A stretch of DNA of 64,000 bases, taken from the NCBI GenBank assembly GCA_965230275.1, contig CBDDKO010000002.1, positions 248,001 to 312,000 of the forward strand, read 5' to 3'. Both the position numbers and the translations under genes were made by a program. The DNA is from JAJRRS01 sp965230275 (lineage in GTDB: Bacteria > Planctomycetota > Phycisphaerae > Phycisphaerales > Phycisphaeraceae). This document shows positions 41,036 through 49,458 of this stretch, in pieces. Numbering within the stretch: position 1 is the stretch's first letter; every line of letters begins with the position of its first letter. Under the pieces are notes generated by a model. The model was not told the origin of the DNA and ran no database searches. It saw only the letters and a list, made by a program, of their open reading frames with translations.

Positions 41036-41836
41036 ATGCCTTTACTTACCTGCGAATGTTTTTCCGATGCGCTCGAGATGAGTGTGACGATGCGCGTCAT
41101 CTTGCCACAGGCCACGGCTACCCACGCCCACCACTACCCCGGGGTGGATATGTCGCCGCCGCACCCGACGCTCTACCTGCTGCACGGGCTTGGCGATAAC
41201 AGCGCGACGTGGACCCGGCAGACCAGCATCGAGCGGTATGTCTGGAAAAAGAACCTGGCGGTCGTGATGCCGGAGGTACACCGCAGCTTCTACGCCGACA
41301 TGCTCAAGGGCAATAACTACTGGACGTTTATCAGCGAGGAACTGCCGGTGATCTGTCGGCGGTTCTTCCCGCTGTCGGACAGGCGTGAGGACAACTTCGT
41401 CGCGGGGTTGTCGATGGGGGGGTATGGGGCGTTCAAGCTGGCGCTGAGCCACCCCGAGCAATACTGCGCCGCGGCGAGCCTGTCCGGGGCGCTGGACCGC
41501 AGGCAGCGGCTGGAGGGCATGGAGAAGCTGGCGGATGAGTTTCTCAATGTCTTCGGGACACCCGCAGAATACCTGGGATCGGGCAATGACCTGCTGCACC
41601 TGGCGGCTGAACTCGCCAAGTCGGATCGGCCCCTGCCTGGGCTGTTTCAGTGCTGCGGGACCGAGGACTTTGTGTACCCGGAGAACCAGGCCTTCCGCGA
41701 CCACCTGCGGGACCTTGGCCTGGAGCACGAGTATCACGAACACCCCGGCCGAGAGCACGAATGGGGCTACTGGGACCAGATGATCCAAGATGTGCTAGAA
41801 TGGCTGCCGCTGAAGTCCGAGCACGGGGGGCGGTGA
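41036..41836 (+). CDS. Putative esterase (EstA/tributyrin-esterase type)
   Basis: 266-aa alpha/beta hydrolase of the Esterase_phd-like family. LYLLHGLGDNSATW near the N-terminus, AVVMPEVHRSFYADM, nucleophile elbow FVAGLSMGGYGAFKLA (GxSxG), and the late catalytic residues around CCGTEDFVYPENQ (Asp) and PGREHEWGYW (His). No signal peptide. Close relatives hydrolyse short-chain esters or S-formylglutathione. The next two DUF1572 genes follow on the same strand with a gap of 32 bases, so an operon is possible. Confidence 0.85.
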   Translation: MPLLTCECFSDALEMSVTMRVILPQATATHAHHYPGVDMSPPHPTLYLLHGLGDNSATWTRQTSIERYVWKKNLAVVMPEVHRSFYADMLKGNNYWTFISEELPVICRRFFPLSDRREDNFVAGLSMGGYGAFKLALSHPEQYCAAASLSGALDRRQRLEGMEKLADEFLNVFGTPAEYLGSGNDLLHLAAELAKSDRPLPGLFQCCGTEDFVYPENQAFRDHLRDLGLEHEYHEHPGREHEWGYWDQMIQDVLEWLPLKSEHGGR

Positions 41837-41868
41837 CGTGTACGGCACATGTATGGGAGGTCTTTAGG

Positions 41869-42381
41869 ATGTCGGATATCCACGAAGAACTTGGCAGAGA
41901 GGTGCTGGAGAGCGCGATCGATATGTTCCGTGCTCAGAAGCGGATGGCCGACAGCGCGATCCGTCAGATCACCTTCGAGCAGATGCACTTCGAGCCGGAC
42001 CCCGAGAGCAACTCCGTGGCCGTGCTGATGAAGCACCTGTCCAGCGCGATGCGTTCACGTTGGACCGACTTCATGTCCAGCGACGGGGAGAAGCCCTGGC
42101 GCGATCGTGATGAAGAGTTCACGGATAACTACACCTCCCGTGACCAGGTCGAGCAGGAATGGGAAAAAGGGTGGGCGACTTTGTTCGACAGCCTGTCCAA
42201 GCTCAAGGCCGTGGACCTGACCGCCAACATCACGATCCGCGACGAGCCCGAGGTCGTGATCGGTGCGATCCATCGCCAGCTGTCTCACTACGGCTACCAC
42301 ATCGGCCAGATCGTCGTGCTCTGCCGTACGCTCGCCGGCGACAAGTGGTCGACGCTGACCGTTCCCCGCGCCAAGCACTAA
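41869..42381 (+). CDS. DUF1572/DinB-like protein (paralogue 1)
   Basis: 170-aa cytosolic four-helix-bundle protein of the DinB/YfiT superfamily, DUF1572 branch. Conserved family stretch: DPESNSVAVLMKHLSSAMRSRWTDFMSSDGEKPWRDRDEEF; and LSHYGYHIGQIVVLCR holding the late His of the metal triad. DinB-like members use a His3 metal site and often thiol cofactors. Start: ATG at 41869 follows AGG. It is followed 57 bases later by a close paralogue, a tandem duplication. Confidence 0.85.
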   Translation: MSDIHEELGREVLESAIDMFRAQKRMADSAIRQITFEQMHFEPDPESNSVAVLMKHLSSAMRSRWTDFMSSDGEKPWRDRDEEFTDNYTSRDQVEQEWEKGWATLFDSLSKLKAVDLTANITIRDEPEVVIGAIHRQLSHYGYHIGQIVVLCRTLAGDKWSTLTVPRAKH

Positions 42382-42437
42382 CCTCGCGACGAACATCACA
42401 ACCATTACGATGGCCGAGGTGACCAAGGAGTTATCCT

Positions 42438-43001
42438 ATGTCCGATGCGCCCGCCGATCCTCAAGCCGAGTTGCTGTGTAGTGCGATCAAGACGTTCCAT
42501 TCGCAGAAGCGTCTCGCGGAGGATGCCGTGCGCCAGATCAGTTTCGAGCAGATGCGCTATCAGCCCGACCCGGAATCCAACAGCGTCGCGGTCATCATGA
42601 AACACCTGGCGGGCAACATGCGGTCCCGGTGGACGGATTTTTTAACGACCGACGGCGAGAAGGAGTGGCGCCACCGCGACGGGGAGTTCATTGATGAATA
42701 CGACTCGCGCGAGCAGGTCATGGCTGACTGGGAGAGCGGCTGGGCGGTGCTGTTTGAGACATTAAATGGCCTATCGCCTTCGGACCTGGTCGTGACCGTC
42801 ACGATGCGAGGCGAGAAGCACAGCGTCTGTGACGCGATCCTCCGCCAGGTGTCGCACTACGGCTACCACCTCGGGCAGATCGTCACGCTCTGCCGCACCC
42901 TTGCCGGCGAAAAGTGGCACACGCTGTCGATCCCGCGCGGTCAGAGCGAGCAGTACACACAGCGCGTCCGCGCTGCGGCGGAAAAAGAATCCCGGTCTTA
43001 A
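42438..43001 (+). CDS. DUF1572/DinB-like protein (paralogue 2)
   Basis: 187-aa paralogue of the preceding gene, with the same order of motifs: PDPESNSVAVIMKHLAGNMRSRWTDFLTTDGEKEWRHRDGEF, then RQVSHYGYHLGQIVTLCRTLAGEKWHTL. AAGGAG lies 7 bases before the ATG. The C-terminus has a short extra tail (AEKESRS). The duplicates have diverged clearly in the linker. The function may be a metal-dependent transferase or detoxification enzyme; this is inferred from the superfamily only. Confidence 0.85.
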   Translation: MSDAPADPQAELLCSAIKTFHSQKRLAEDAVRQISFEQMRYQPDPESNSVAVIMKHLAGNMRSRWTDFLTTDGEKEWRHRDGEFIDEYDSREQVMADWESGWAVLFETLNGLSPSDLVVTVTMRGEKHSVCDAILRQVSHYGYHLGQIVTLCRTLAGEKWHTLSIPRGQSEQYTQRVRAAAEKESRS

Positions 43002-43024
43002 TCTCGGTGAGGCTGTCGCGGCTC

Positions 43025-43053
43025 TTGCCCGAGTCGTAGACAGCGCGTATCCT
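43025..43053 (+). promoter_or_regulatory. Promoter of the TPP riboswitch-thiC transcript
   Basis: TTGCCC (43025-43030), a 17-base spacer and TATCCT (43048-43053). The expected transcription start near 43060 falls just before the riboswitch. Confidence 0.5.
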
Positions 43054-43066
43054 CTTATTCGTTGCT

Positions 43067-43158
43067 AGGGGTGTCCCGCCAGACTACGGGACTGAGACAC
43101 ACCCTCGGAACCTGATCAGCCAACCCCTGCCGATGGGGGGTAACTGCGTAGGGAAGCG
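43067..43158 (+). promoter_or_regulatory. TPP (THI-box) riboswitch
   Basis: All landmark elements are present in the right order: GGGGTGTCCC, CTGAGA (43092-43097), ACACCC, GGAACCTGATC (43107-43117), and the terminal CTGCGTAGGGA (43144-43154). It binds thiamine pyrophosphate and lies 54 bases before the thiC start. The short distance favours control of translation initiation rather than a separate terminator, although GATGGGGGGT just before could take part in switching. Confidence 0.93.
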
Positions 43159-43211
43159 ACGCCCGCCCGATGGTTGCGCGAGCGCTTCCCGCTATTCAAG
43201 GAAGGCTCGAC

Positions 43212-45113
43212 ATGACCACGACTCAAACCCACACGGATGCCCGCGACGACAAGCTCAACACCGAGCCGCTGGGCTATACACTGCCGCCGGTCGGCGACGA
43301 CCCTGGCGCGGAAGCCTCGGCAACGACGCCCGGCTCGTTTGCGAACCGTCCGAAGATTCTGGCGGGGCCGGAGGGGGCGCTGACGTACAGCTCGCCCGAT
43401 ACGCCCGCTATGCCCCAGCCGTCCGGCAAGACCGCCTGGGACTTCATGCCGGAGGACTGGTCGCGCGTACCTGACGATGAGCGTGACAGCCACCCGCTGT
43501 ACATCGATGGCCTGGCGCATCATCAGCCCTGTGCCTGGCGAGCGCCGGCCGGGTTCGAGCCGGTCACACAGCTGGAGTTCGCACGTGTTGGCAAGATCAC
43601 GCCGCAGATGCGTCAGGTCGCTGAGCGCGAAACACATCTCACCGCCGAGCAGGTCCGCGACGAAGTTGCTGCGGGGCGGATGGTGATCCCGGCGAACAAG
43701 GTGCACCTGGGCTACAAGCTCGATCCGATGTGTATCGGCCGCGCCTCCAAGACCAAGATCAACGCCAACATGGGCGCGTCCCCAATTTCCTCGGGCACGG
43801 ATGAAGAGGTTGAGAAGCTCGAGTGGGCGCTGAAGTGGGGGGCCGACACGATCATGGACCTCTCGACCGGCGGCGACCTCGACGCCACGCGCGACGCCAT
43901 CATCAAAAACTCCACCGCGCCGATCGGCACGGTCCCGATCTACTCGATGATCATCGGCAAGAAGATCGAAGAGCTCGATCGCGCGATGATCCTCGATACG
44001 GTCAGGCATCAGGCCGAGCAGGGCGTGGACTACTTCACCATCCATGCCGGCATCCTCAAGGATCACATCAAGCTCGCCAAGGACCGGCTGATCGGACTGG
44101 TCTCGCGCGGCGGCTCGCTGCTGGCGAAGTGGATGCTGACGCACAACGCCGAAAACCCGATGAACACGGCCTGGGAAGACATCTGCGACATCATGCGCGA
44201 GTATGACGTCACCTTCTCCATCGGCGACGGCTGTCGGCCCGGCGGGCTCGCGGATGCGTCCGACAAAATCCAGTTCGCGGAGCTCATCGAGATCGGCAAG
44301 CTGACCGAACGCGCCTGGCGCAAGGGTGTACAGGTCATGGTCGAAGGGCCGGGCCACGTGCCTCTTGATCAGATCGAATACAACATGAAGCTCGAACGGG
44401 CGGTGTGCCACGGCGCGCCGTTCTACGTGCTGGGGCCTCTGGTCACGGATGTCTTCCCCGGGTATGACCATATCACCAGCGCGATCGGCGCGACCAACGC
44501 CGCCTACCACGGCGCGTCCATGCTCTGCTACGTTACGCCGAAGGAGCACGTGGGGCTACCCAAGAAGGACGACGTCAAGCAGGGCTGCATCGCCTACAAG
44601 ATCGCCGCCCACTCGGCCGACATCGCGCTGGGCATCCCCGAGACCCGCGTCTGGGACGACCAACTCACCAAGGCCCGCGCCGCCTTGAACTGGGAGAAAC
44701 ACTTCGAGCTCGCGTTCGACGGCGACACCGCCCGTGCTTATCACGATGAGGACATGGACGTTGATACCGACTTCTGCGCCATGTGCGGCCACGACTGGTG
44801 CAGCGTACGGATCAGCAAGGAGATTCAGGAATGGTCCTCCGGCAAGGCAGAAGGGTTTGAGCGTTCCGGTGGTGGTAAGCCGAAGATTTCCGCCGCCCTC
44901 ACCGATGAGCAGAAACAGATCCTCGAGCAGCGCGGCGTGCTGCCCCCGGAAGTTATCCATAAGCTTGCCAGTAAAGGCAAGAACGAGAAGGCCGCGTGCC
45001 ACACCGACAACGTCGCCGACGCAGAGGAGGCGAAGAAACTGCAGGAACAAGAACTCGTCCAACTCGACACCCGCCCGGCCCACGGGCTGAGCAAGGAAGA
45101 GTCAGTGATCTAG
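43212..45113 (+). CDS. thiC: Phosphomethylpyrimidine synthase ThiC
   Basis: 633 aa. Radical-SAM-type enzyme converting aminoimidazole ribotide to the hydroxymethylpyrimidine phosphate unit of thiamine. Motifs: GRASKTKINANMGASP, MDLSTGGDLDATRDAIIKNS, GTVPIYS, the long C-terminal core, and the 4Fe-4S cluster site CAMCGHDWC (CxxCx4C). The first ~90 residues are the usual N-terminal extension. After the cluster motif about 115 further residues follow (KPKISAALTDEQKQILEQRG... and a charged tail), a longer C-terminus than the common ThiC. AAGGAAGG lies upstream of the ATG at 43212. TPP riboswitch controlled. Confidence 0.97.
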   Translation: MTTTQTHTDARDDKLNTEPLGYTLPPVGDDPGAEASATTPGSFANRPKILAGPEGALTYSSPDTPAMPQPSGKTAWDFMPEDWSRVPDDERDSHPLYIDGLAHHQPCAWRAPAGFEPVTQLEFARVGKITPQMRQVAERETHLTAEQVRDEVAAGRMVIPANKVHLGYKLDPMCIGRASKTKINANMGASPISSGTDEEVEKLEWALKWGADTIMDLSTGGDLDATRDAIIKNSTAPIGTVPIYSMIIGKKIEELDRAMILDTVRHQAEQGVDYFTIHAGILKDHIKLAKDRLIGLVSRGGSLLAKWMLTHNAENPMNTAWEDICDIMREYDVTFSIGDGCRPGGLADASDKIQFAELIEIGKLTERAWRKGVQVMVEGPGHVPLDQIEYNMKLERAVCHGAPFYVLGPLVTDVFPGYDHITSAIGATNAAYHGASMLCYVTPKEHVGLPKKDDVKQGCIAYKIAAHSADIALGIPETRVWDDQLTKARAALNWEKHFELAFDGDTARAYHDEDMDVDTDFCAMCGHDWCSVRISKEIQEWSSGKAEGFERSGGGKPKISAALTDEQKQILEQRGVLPPEVIHKLASKGKNEKAACHTDNVADAEEAKKLQEQELVQLDTRPAHGLSKEESVI

Positions 45114-45122
45114 GGGGAGGCT

Positions 45123-46001
45123 ATGAAGTTCGTTAACCCGGTCACAGTGGAAGGTGTAGAGCTCGAACGTGCTTGGATCACGCCAACAGAAACGGCAAGG
45201 ATTCATCTTCTGCCCGCCTATGAAGCACCTGTATGTATCGTAATCCGTCGTAGGCCCAGCAAGCTGTTTCATATTATCCGTTGGGACATGCGTCACAACC
45301 GTCTTGCTCACGGTTCGTGGTTTCATGGCAAGCTGTACCCGTTTCGGTGTGATGTCTCTTGGGATGGGCAGTGGATGGTATATCTGGCAATGGGCTCGGA
45401 TGGTGAAACCTGGAACGGGCTTTGTAGGCCACCTTGGCTCAGGACTGCAGTGGATAGCCCCAATGTTGGGACTTGGGCTGGTGGTGGTGTATTCACTGGG
45501 AAGCAGGAGCTTTCTGCGAATACGATGTGGCATTCAGAAGATAGTCTTTCCGGCGAGGCATCCGTGGTAAATGGAATCAGTATCAAACGAGTTAACTCCG
45601 GCGGTGAGGATGAGCCGGTACTTCATTCAAGACTTGTCCGCGATGGTTGGCGGCGGATTGGGAAGAACTATGGTTCCGAGAAGCGATTACGGTCAATTAG
45701 CAATAAGTACTTCGTTGCCAATATTGGTGACGATGGCTGGGAGCAAAAGCCCTCAAAGAAACACCCCGCGTTACGCATGCGATACCAGGGTTATTATGAG
45801 CGTGGCAGGACATTCCAGTTTGAGTTAGAGGGATATTCTGACATTGTGAACTCAACCGTAGAGTGGGCGACATGGGATTCTCGGGGCCATTTACTTGTGG
45901 CTTGGGCCGGTTGTATTCGGCGTTTTACACTGAAAGATCTTCGCAAGAAGAAGCCGTCATACGAGTATGATCTTAACGAATTGGAGCGGGATAGCTGTTG
46001 A
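45123..46001 (+). CDS. Conserved hypothetical protein, 292 aa
   Basis: Not assigned to a named family. It has many Trp and beta-type segments (WDMRHNRLAHGSWFHGKLYPFRCDVSWDGQWMVYLAM, WTGLRG-like WNGLCRPPWL, GTWAGGGVF), a layout resembling conserved cytosolic hypotheticals of proteobacteria and planctomycetes that I recall as uncharacterised. No signal peptide or membrane helix. Lower GC than thiC, just after it with 9 bases between. It might be read through from thiC, but there is no functional link visible. Confidence 0.65.
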   Translation: MKFVNPVTVEGVELERAWITPTETARIHLLPAYEAPVCIVIRRRPSKLFHIIRWDMRHNRLAHGSWFHGKLYPFRCDVSWDGQWMVYLAMGSDGETWNGLCRPPWLRTAVDSPNVGTWAGGGVFTGKQELSANTMWHSEDSLSGEASVVNGISIKRVNSGGEDEPVLHSRLVRDGWRRIGKNYGSEKRLRSISNKYFVANIGDDGWEQKPSKKHPALRMRYQGYYERGRTFQFELEGYSDIVNSTVEWATWDSRGHLLVAWAGCIRRFTLKDLRKKKPSYEYDLNELERDSC

Positions 46002-46026
46002 TAACTAGTGCCGATTGGAGAATGAG

Positions 46027-46500
46027 ATGGAAGTATCAGATCGTCAGGCTACGCATGCTACCCTGTTGACATGGTTAGAGAACCAGGTCAATCGCACACG
46101 TTGCGCGCTAATCGATCTTGATCATGGCGTCTATATCCACGATCCGGGCGGGGATTGCAACAGTATCCGGGAGATCGGCAAGCACCTGATTATGCTGCGC
46201 GGGTTTCAGTTGTTGTTGCTGGGATCAGACCTGCGGAGCGAGATGCCGGACGATCAGGTGGAGTCGGTGGAAGCGTTGATCAAGAAGCTGGACGTGGCGA
46301 CCGATCTGGTCCGCCGGGCGATCGAAGCGCATGATCCTGATGATTGGCACGCCGAGCCGACTGGGCCGAGGGAAGGGCCTTGGGCGGACTTGCCGACGCT
46401 GGTTCGATTCATCCGGCCGATGAACGACTTTACGAATCACCTGGGGAGTATCCGCGCAATCCGTCGGATCATGGGTCATCCTGCAGGGCAGACGCAGTAA
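46027..46500 (+). CDS. DinB-like hypothetical protein
   Basis: 157 aa. Helical, with HDPGGDCNSIREIGKHLIMLRGFQLLLLGSD and a C-terminal NDFTNHLGSIRAIRRIMGH that look like the four-helix DinB fold with His residues near the ends. More distant from the two DUF1572 proteins at 41.9-43 kb. ATG at 46027 follows GGAG by 6 bases; an in-frame TTG four codons earlier is possible. It is followed by ogt with a 14-base gap, suggesting a shared transcript. Confidence 0.6.
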   Translation: MEVSDRQATHATLLTWLENQVNRTRCALIDLDHGVYIHDPGGDCNSIREIGKHLIMLRGFQLLLLGSDLRSEMPDDQVESVEALIKKLDVATDLVRRAIEAHDPDDWHAEPTGPREGPWADLPTLVRFIRPMNDFTNHLGSIRAIRRIMGHPAGQTQ

Positions 46501-46514
46501 GGGGAGCGTATACG

Positions 46515-47027
46515 ATGAGCCGAACAAGTCTGGTTGAATCCGATGCCGAGTGTTTCACATGGCTGCCAAGCCCGGTTGGACGTCTGCTGTTGACCGGTAG
46601 CGCGTCCGGATTGTCGGGCATCCATATCGAGACGCCGCAGCGATCACCATCGCCGGACCCGGGAGCGGCTGAGCAACCGGGCTTGTTCCGTGACGTGACC
46701 GAACAATTGCAGGCCTACTTCGCCGGTGAGTTGCAGCGCTTCGATCTGAAGCTGAATCCCCAAGGCACACCGTTTCAACTGAGCGCATGGGACGAGCTTC
46801 GGCGCATCCCGTACGGGCAGACGATCAGCTACGGCGAGCAGGCTAGGCGGATGGGCGATGTCAAGGCCTGTCGAGCGGTTGGCGCGGCGAATGGTCAGAA
46901 CCCGATCTCGATCATCATCCCGTGTCACCGAGTGATCGGGAGCACGGGCAAGCTCACCGGGTTCGGGGCCGGGCTGCCGGTCAAGGAATGGTTGCTGCAA
47001 CACGAATCAGGCTTGTTCAAGCCTTAA
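46515..47027 (+). CDS. ogt: Methylated-DNA--protein-cysteine methyltransferase
   Basis: 170 aa. Removes O6-alkylguanine from DNA by a suicide mechanism. FQLSAWDELRRIPYGQTISYGEQA, VGAANGQNPISIIIPCHRVIGSTGKLTGFGAGLPVKEWLLQHE gives the PCHRV active-site Cys. Start: ATG at 46515 follows GGGGAG. The stop overlaps the stop of the convergent metalloprotease gene by 4 bases (47024-47027). Confidence 0.95.
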   Translation: MSRTSLVESDAECFTWLPSPVGRLLLTGSASGLSGIHIETPQRSPSPDPGAAEQPGLFRDVTEQLQAYFAGELQRFDLKLNPQGTPFQLSAWDELRRIPYGQTISYGEQARRMGDVKACRAVGAANGQNPISIIIPCHRVIGSTGKLTGFGAGLPVKEWLLQHESGLFKP

Positions 47028-48598
47028 CGGCTGCGTCTGATCGCAACCGCTGCACCTAAACCCAATAACATCAAGGTCGCCGGCTCGGGGATGTTGCTTG
47101 AGGACGGCGGTGTGCCTGCGTTCCAGTTGTTCAGGACGATGTCCAGGTCGGCCAGGCCGACGAATCCGTCGCCGTTAGGGTCGCCAGACAGCAGATCACC
47201 CGGGGTGACGGTGGCGTTCCAGTTGTCGAGGACGATGTCCAGGTCCAGGAGCCCGACGAAGCCGTCTTCGTTCAGGTCGCCGGCGAGGAACGGCGGGGGG
47301 AAGGGGCCGAAGCCGTAGAGGTAGAGCTCGTACATACCGGTTTTGTCCACGCCCGGGAAGCCGGACCCCGAAACCTCGATGAGGAAGGTCCCGCTATACG
47401 GGATATCGACGTCGATGAGGAAGGCGTCGGTACTCTCGAACGAGTTATCGTTGACCGATGAGCCCGCGGCGTTGGGGTAGGGCAGGGGCAGCAAGGTGGT
47501 GAAGTCCAGCAGTTCGACCTTCATGTCGACCGGATCGGGGATACGGCCCGGGTCGGTGTCGGCGATGACCTTGGAGATGGCCTCGATGCTGACACGTGTT
47601 CCTGCGGTGGCATCGAAGACGTAGTAATCGACTTCGAAAGGATCGTCGAGCGTGGCGTCGATGATCGCGCCGGCCGAGCCGATGAACTCGGTCAGCGGGG
47701 TGAGGTCCACCGGATCGGGGTAGTAGGGATCGGGCGGGCCGGCCTGTGTGTTGGGCACGATGATGGGTTCGAAGGGGATATCCTGCGCCTCGATCGGTGA
47801 GCCATGCATGGCGGCGGTTTCGGGTACGACCACGCCGGTGGTGTTGAATGCGAGCTTCATCGCGGAGCGTTCGCTGAACCAGCTTGGGGTCAGCAGTGTG
47901 TTGGCGTTGAGCGAAACGGTCGAAGCCAGGCCCATGACGTGGAACGAGCTATTGGTCAGGAAGACCGGGCCGGTGTAGACGGGGTCGTACTTGCTTCCAG
48001 CCACGGCGATGCCCGAGCTGATCGGACCGAAGCTGTCGTGGTGGCGTAGGCCCAGCGCGTGGCCGAGCTCGTGTGCGGCGAGGTTGGCGCTGGCCATGAT
48101 CAGGGCGTCGCTGGAGGTCAATTCTGGCAGTGTCCAGGTGCCCCCGCCTTCTTTGGGAGCCCCGTCGTAGCTCTTGAGCAGGCCCAGAGCGTTGACATCG
48201 GCGTCGTCGGTGTCGTCGGTGTTGCGGAAGTCGATTTTCTCTGCGGCACCGCCCATGAAGCCGTTGTTAAAGTTGATGAACGAGGTGGTGAACGGCGGCG
48301 GGGGGCTTAGCGGATCGAAGATCTCAAACTTCACCCCGAGCGGTCCCCCCCCGGGGTCAAGCGGATCGCTCATGTAGATGGCTTCAAGGGTCTCCTTGAT
48401 CGCCAAACGTTCGGCGGGTGTATAGACGTGCTCATCCGTCGGGTCTGAGAGCGAGACGCTGTCGAAGTTCAGCGTCACGGTCTGAAGGGCATAGGCCTGT
48501 GAGCCGGTCAGGCATGCGATTAGTACGGCGCACAAGCCAAGCCTGTTTCCAATCGGGTGTTGGTTTGAAGTCGTACCGATGAATTGACTACGGAGCAT
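47024..48598 (-). CDS. Secreted metzincin-type metalloprotease with dockerin-like repeats and PEP-CTERM
   Basis: 524 aa. Signal peptide (GLCAVLIACLTGSQAYA). Zinc site HELGHALGLRHH (HExxHxxGxxH), the metzincin signature, followed by a possible Met-turn SFHVMGLAS. Then a beta region resembling a C-terminal pre-peptidase or PPC-like domain (VDYYVFDATAGTRVSIEA, TFLIEVSGSG). Two dockerin-like units (GDLNEDGFVGLLDLD and GDPNGDGFVGLADLD, ending in LDNWN/LNNWN, encoded at about 47115-47283) and a PEP-CTERM tail IPEPATLMLLGLGA...RRSR. ATG at 48598 follows GGAGGGCGAAGGT; nine more codons upstream are not used. Predicted surface or extracellular protease. Confidence 0.85.
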   Translation of the reverse strand: MLRSQFIGTTSNQHPIGNRLGLCAVLIACLTGSQAYALQTVTLNFDSVSLSDPTDEHVYTPAERLAIKETLEAIYMSDPLDPGGGPLGVKFEIFDPLSPPPPFTTSFINFNNGFMGGAAEKIDFRNTDDTDDADVNALGLLKSYDGAPKEGGGTWTLPELTSSDALIMASANLAAHELGHALGLRHHDSFGPISSGIAVAGSKYDPVYTGPVFLTNSSFHVMGLASTVSLNANTLLTPSWFSERSAMKLAFNTTGVVVPETAAMHGSPIEAQDIPFEPIIVPNTQAGPPDPYYPDPVDLTPLTEFIGSAGAIIDATLDDPFEVDYYVFDATAGTRVSIEAISKVIADTDPGRIPDPVDMKVELLDFTTLLPLPYPNAAGSSVNDNSFESTDAFLIDVDIPYSGTFLIEVSGSGFPGVDKTGMYELYLYGFGPFPPPFLAGDLNEDGFVGLLDLDIVLDNWNATVTPGDLLSGDPNGDGFVGLADLDIVLNNWNAGTPPSSSNIPEPATLMLLGLGAAVAIRRSR

Positions 48599-48774
48599 AC
48601 CTTCGCCCTCCTGATTATGACTCATGTGTCGCCGCCCACGGCTGATGTGATGTCATTAATATACCAAAGCGTCGTACAAAAGAGCAGTATTGAACGCATT
48701 TTAAACTTTCAGAATAAATCAAGAGATTCGTCGGGGTCTTGATAATTGGTGCGTGCGCATGTGGTTGGTAACCT

Positions 48775-49308
48775 ATGGCCATGGCACATCAACGACTATG
48801 GGCACCTTGGCGGATGGCATATATCAGTGGGCTCAGCGAGGGCGACTTGCCCGAGGAGCCCAAGGGCGGGTGCTTCCTGTGTGCTGCGGCGGATGAATCC
48901 CTGGATGAGCAGCAGTTGCGGGACCTGCTGGTTCTCAAGCGTGATGAGCGCGGCATCCTGATGCTCAATCGCTACCCGTATACCAACGGCCATCTGCTTG
49001 CAGCGCCTCACGATCACATCGCGGACATCAGTGATCTATCGTCTAAGCAGCGGGCCGGTCTGATGGACTTGTGCGAGTTGGGATCGCGGCTGCTGCGTAG
49101 GACGATGCACCCCCAGGGCATCAATATCGGCATGAATCTCGGCCGATGCGCCGGGGCGGGGCTGCCGGGCCATGTACACATGCATGTCGTCCCCCGCTGG
49201 AACGGCGACGTCAACTTCATGCAGACGGTCGGGCAGGTCCGCGTGATCCCTCAGGCACTGGAGGAAAGCTACAACCTGCTCCGAGATGCGATGGACGCAA
49301 AGGATTGA
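48775..49308 (+). CDS. HIT-family protein (Ap4A-hydrolase/phosphorylase-like)
   Basis: 177 aa. Nucleotide hydrolase or transferase. NGHLLAAPHDHIADISDL, then GAGLPGHVHMHVVPRWNGDVNFM with the HIT motif HxHxH (HVHMHVV). The N-terminus LWAPWRMAYISG and CFLC match a branch often called AP-4-A phosphorylase-like. ATG at 48775; a second ATG two codons later is possible. Single gene, divergent from the metalloprotease. Confidence 0.88.
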   Translation: MAMAHQRLWAPWRMAYISGLSEGDLPEEPKGGCFLCAAADESLDEQQLRDLLVLKRDERGILMLNRYPYTNGHLLAAPHDHIADISDLSSKQRAGLMDLCELGSRLLRRTMHPQGINIGMNLGRCAGAGLPGHVHMHVVPRWNGDVNFMQTVGQVRVIPQALEESYNLLRDAMDAKD

Positions 49309-49318
49309 GTCCTGGTTG

Positions 49319-49402
49319 TAGCCACCGATGAACACAGATAAACACAGGTGTGACTCTCATGACTGAAGTTTATCTATGTTCATCAGTGTTTATCTGTGGC
49401 TA
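49319..49402. repeat. Inverted repeat TAGCCAC...GTGGCTA downstream of the HIT gene
   Basis: Left arm 49319-49342 (TAGCCACCGATGAACACAGA...) and right arm 49369-49402 are complementary, with one 10-base insertion in the right arm. The TAGCCAC/GTGGCTA ends match the miaA-recG repeat at 29631-29752. It fills the gap between two co-directional genes. Confidence 0.7.
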
Positions 49403-49458
49403 TTGTTTCAGGCACATGTCGTTGTAGCGAACGCGGCCTATACGGCTATGATGTTGCC

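Noticed and set aside
43116..44549. Long minus-strand open frame opposite thiC
   Set aside because: Antisense of thiC, Arg/Asp/Val-rich with no domain, and it runs across the riboswitch region.
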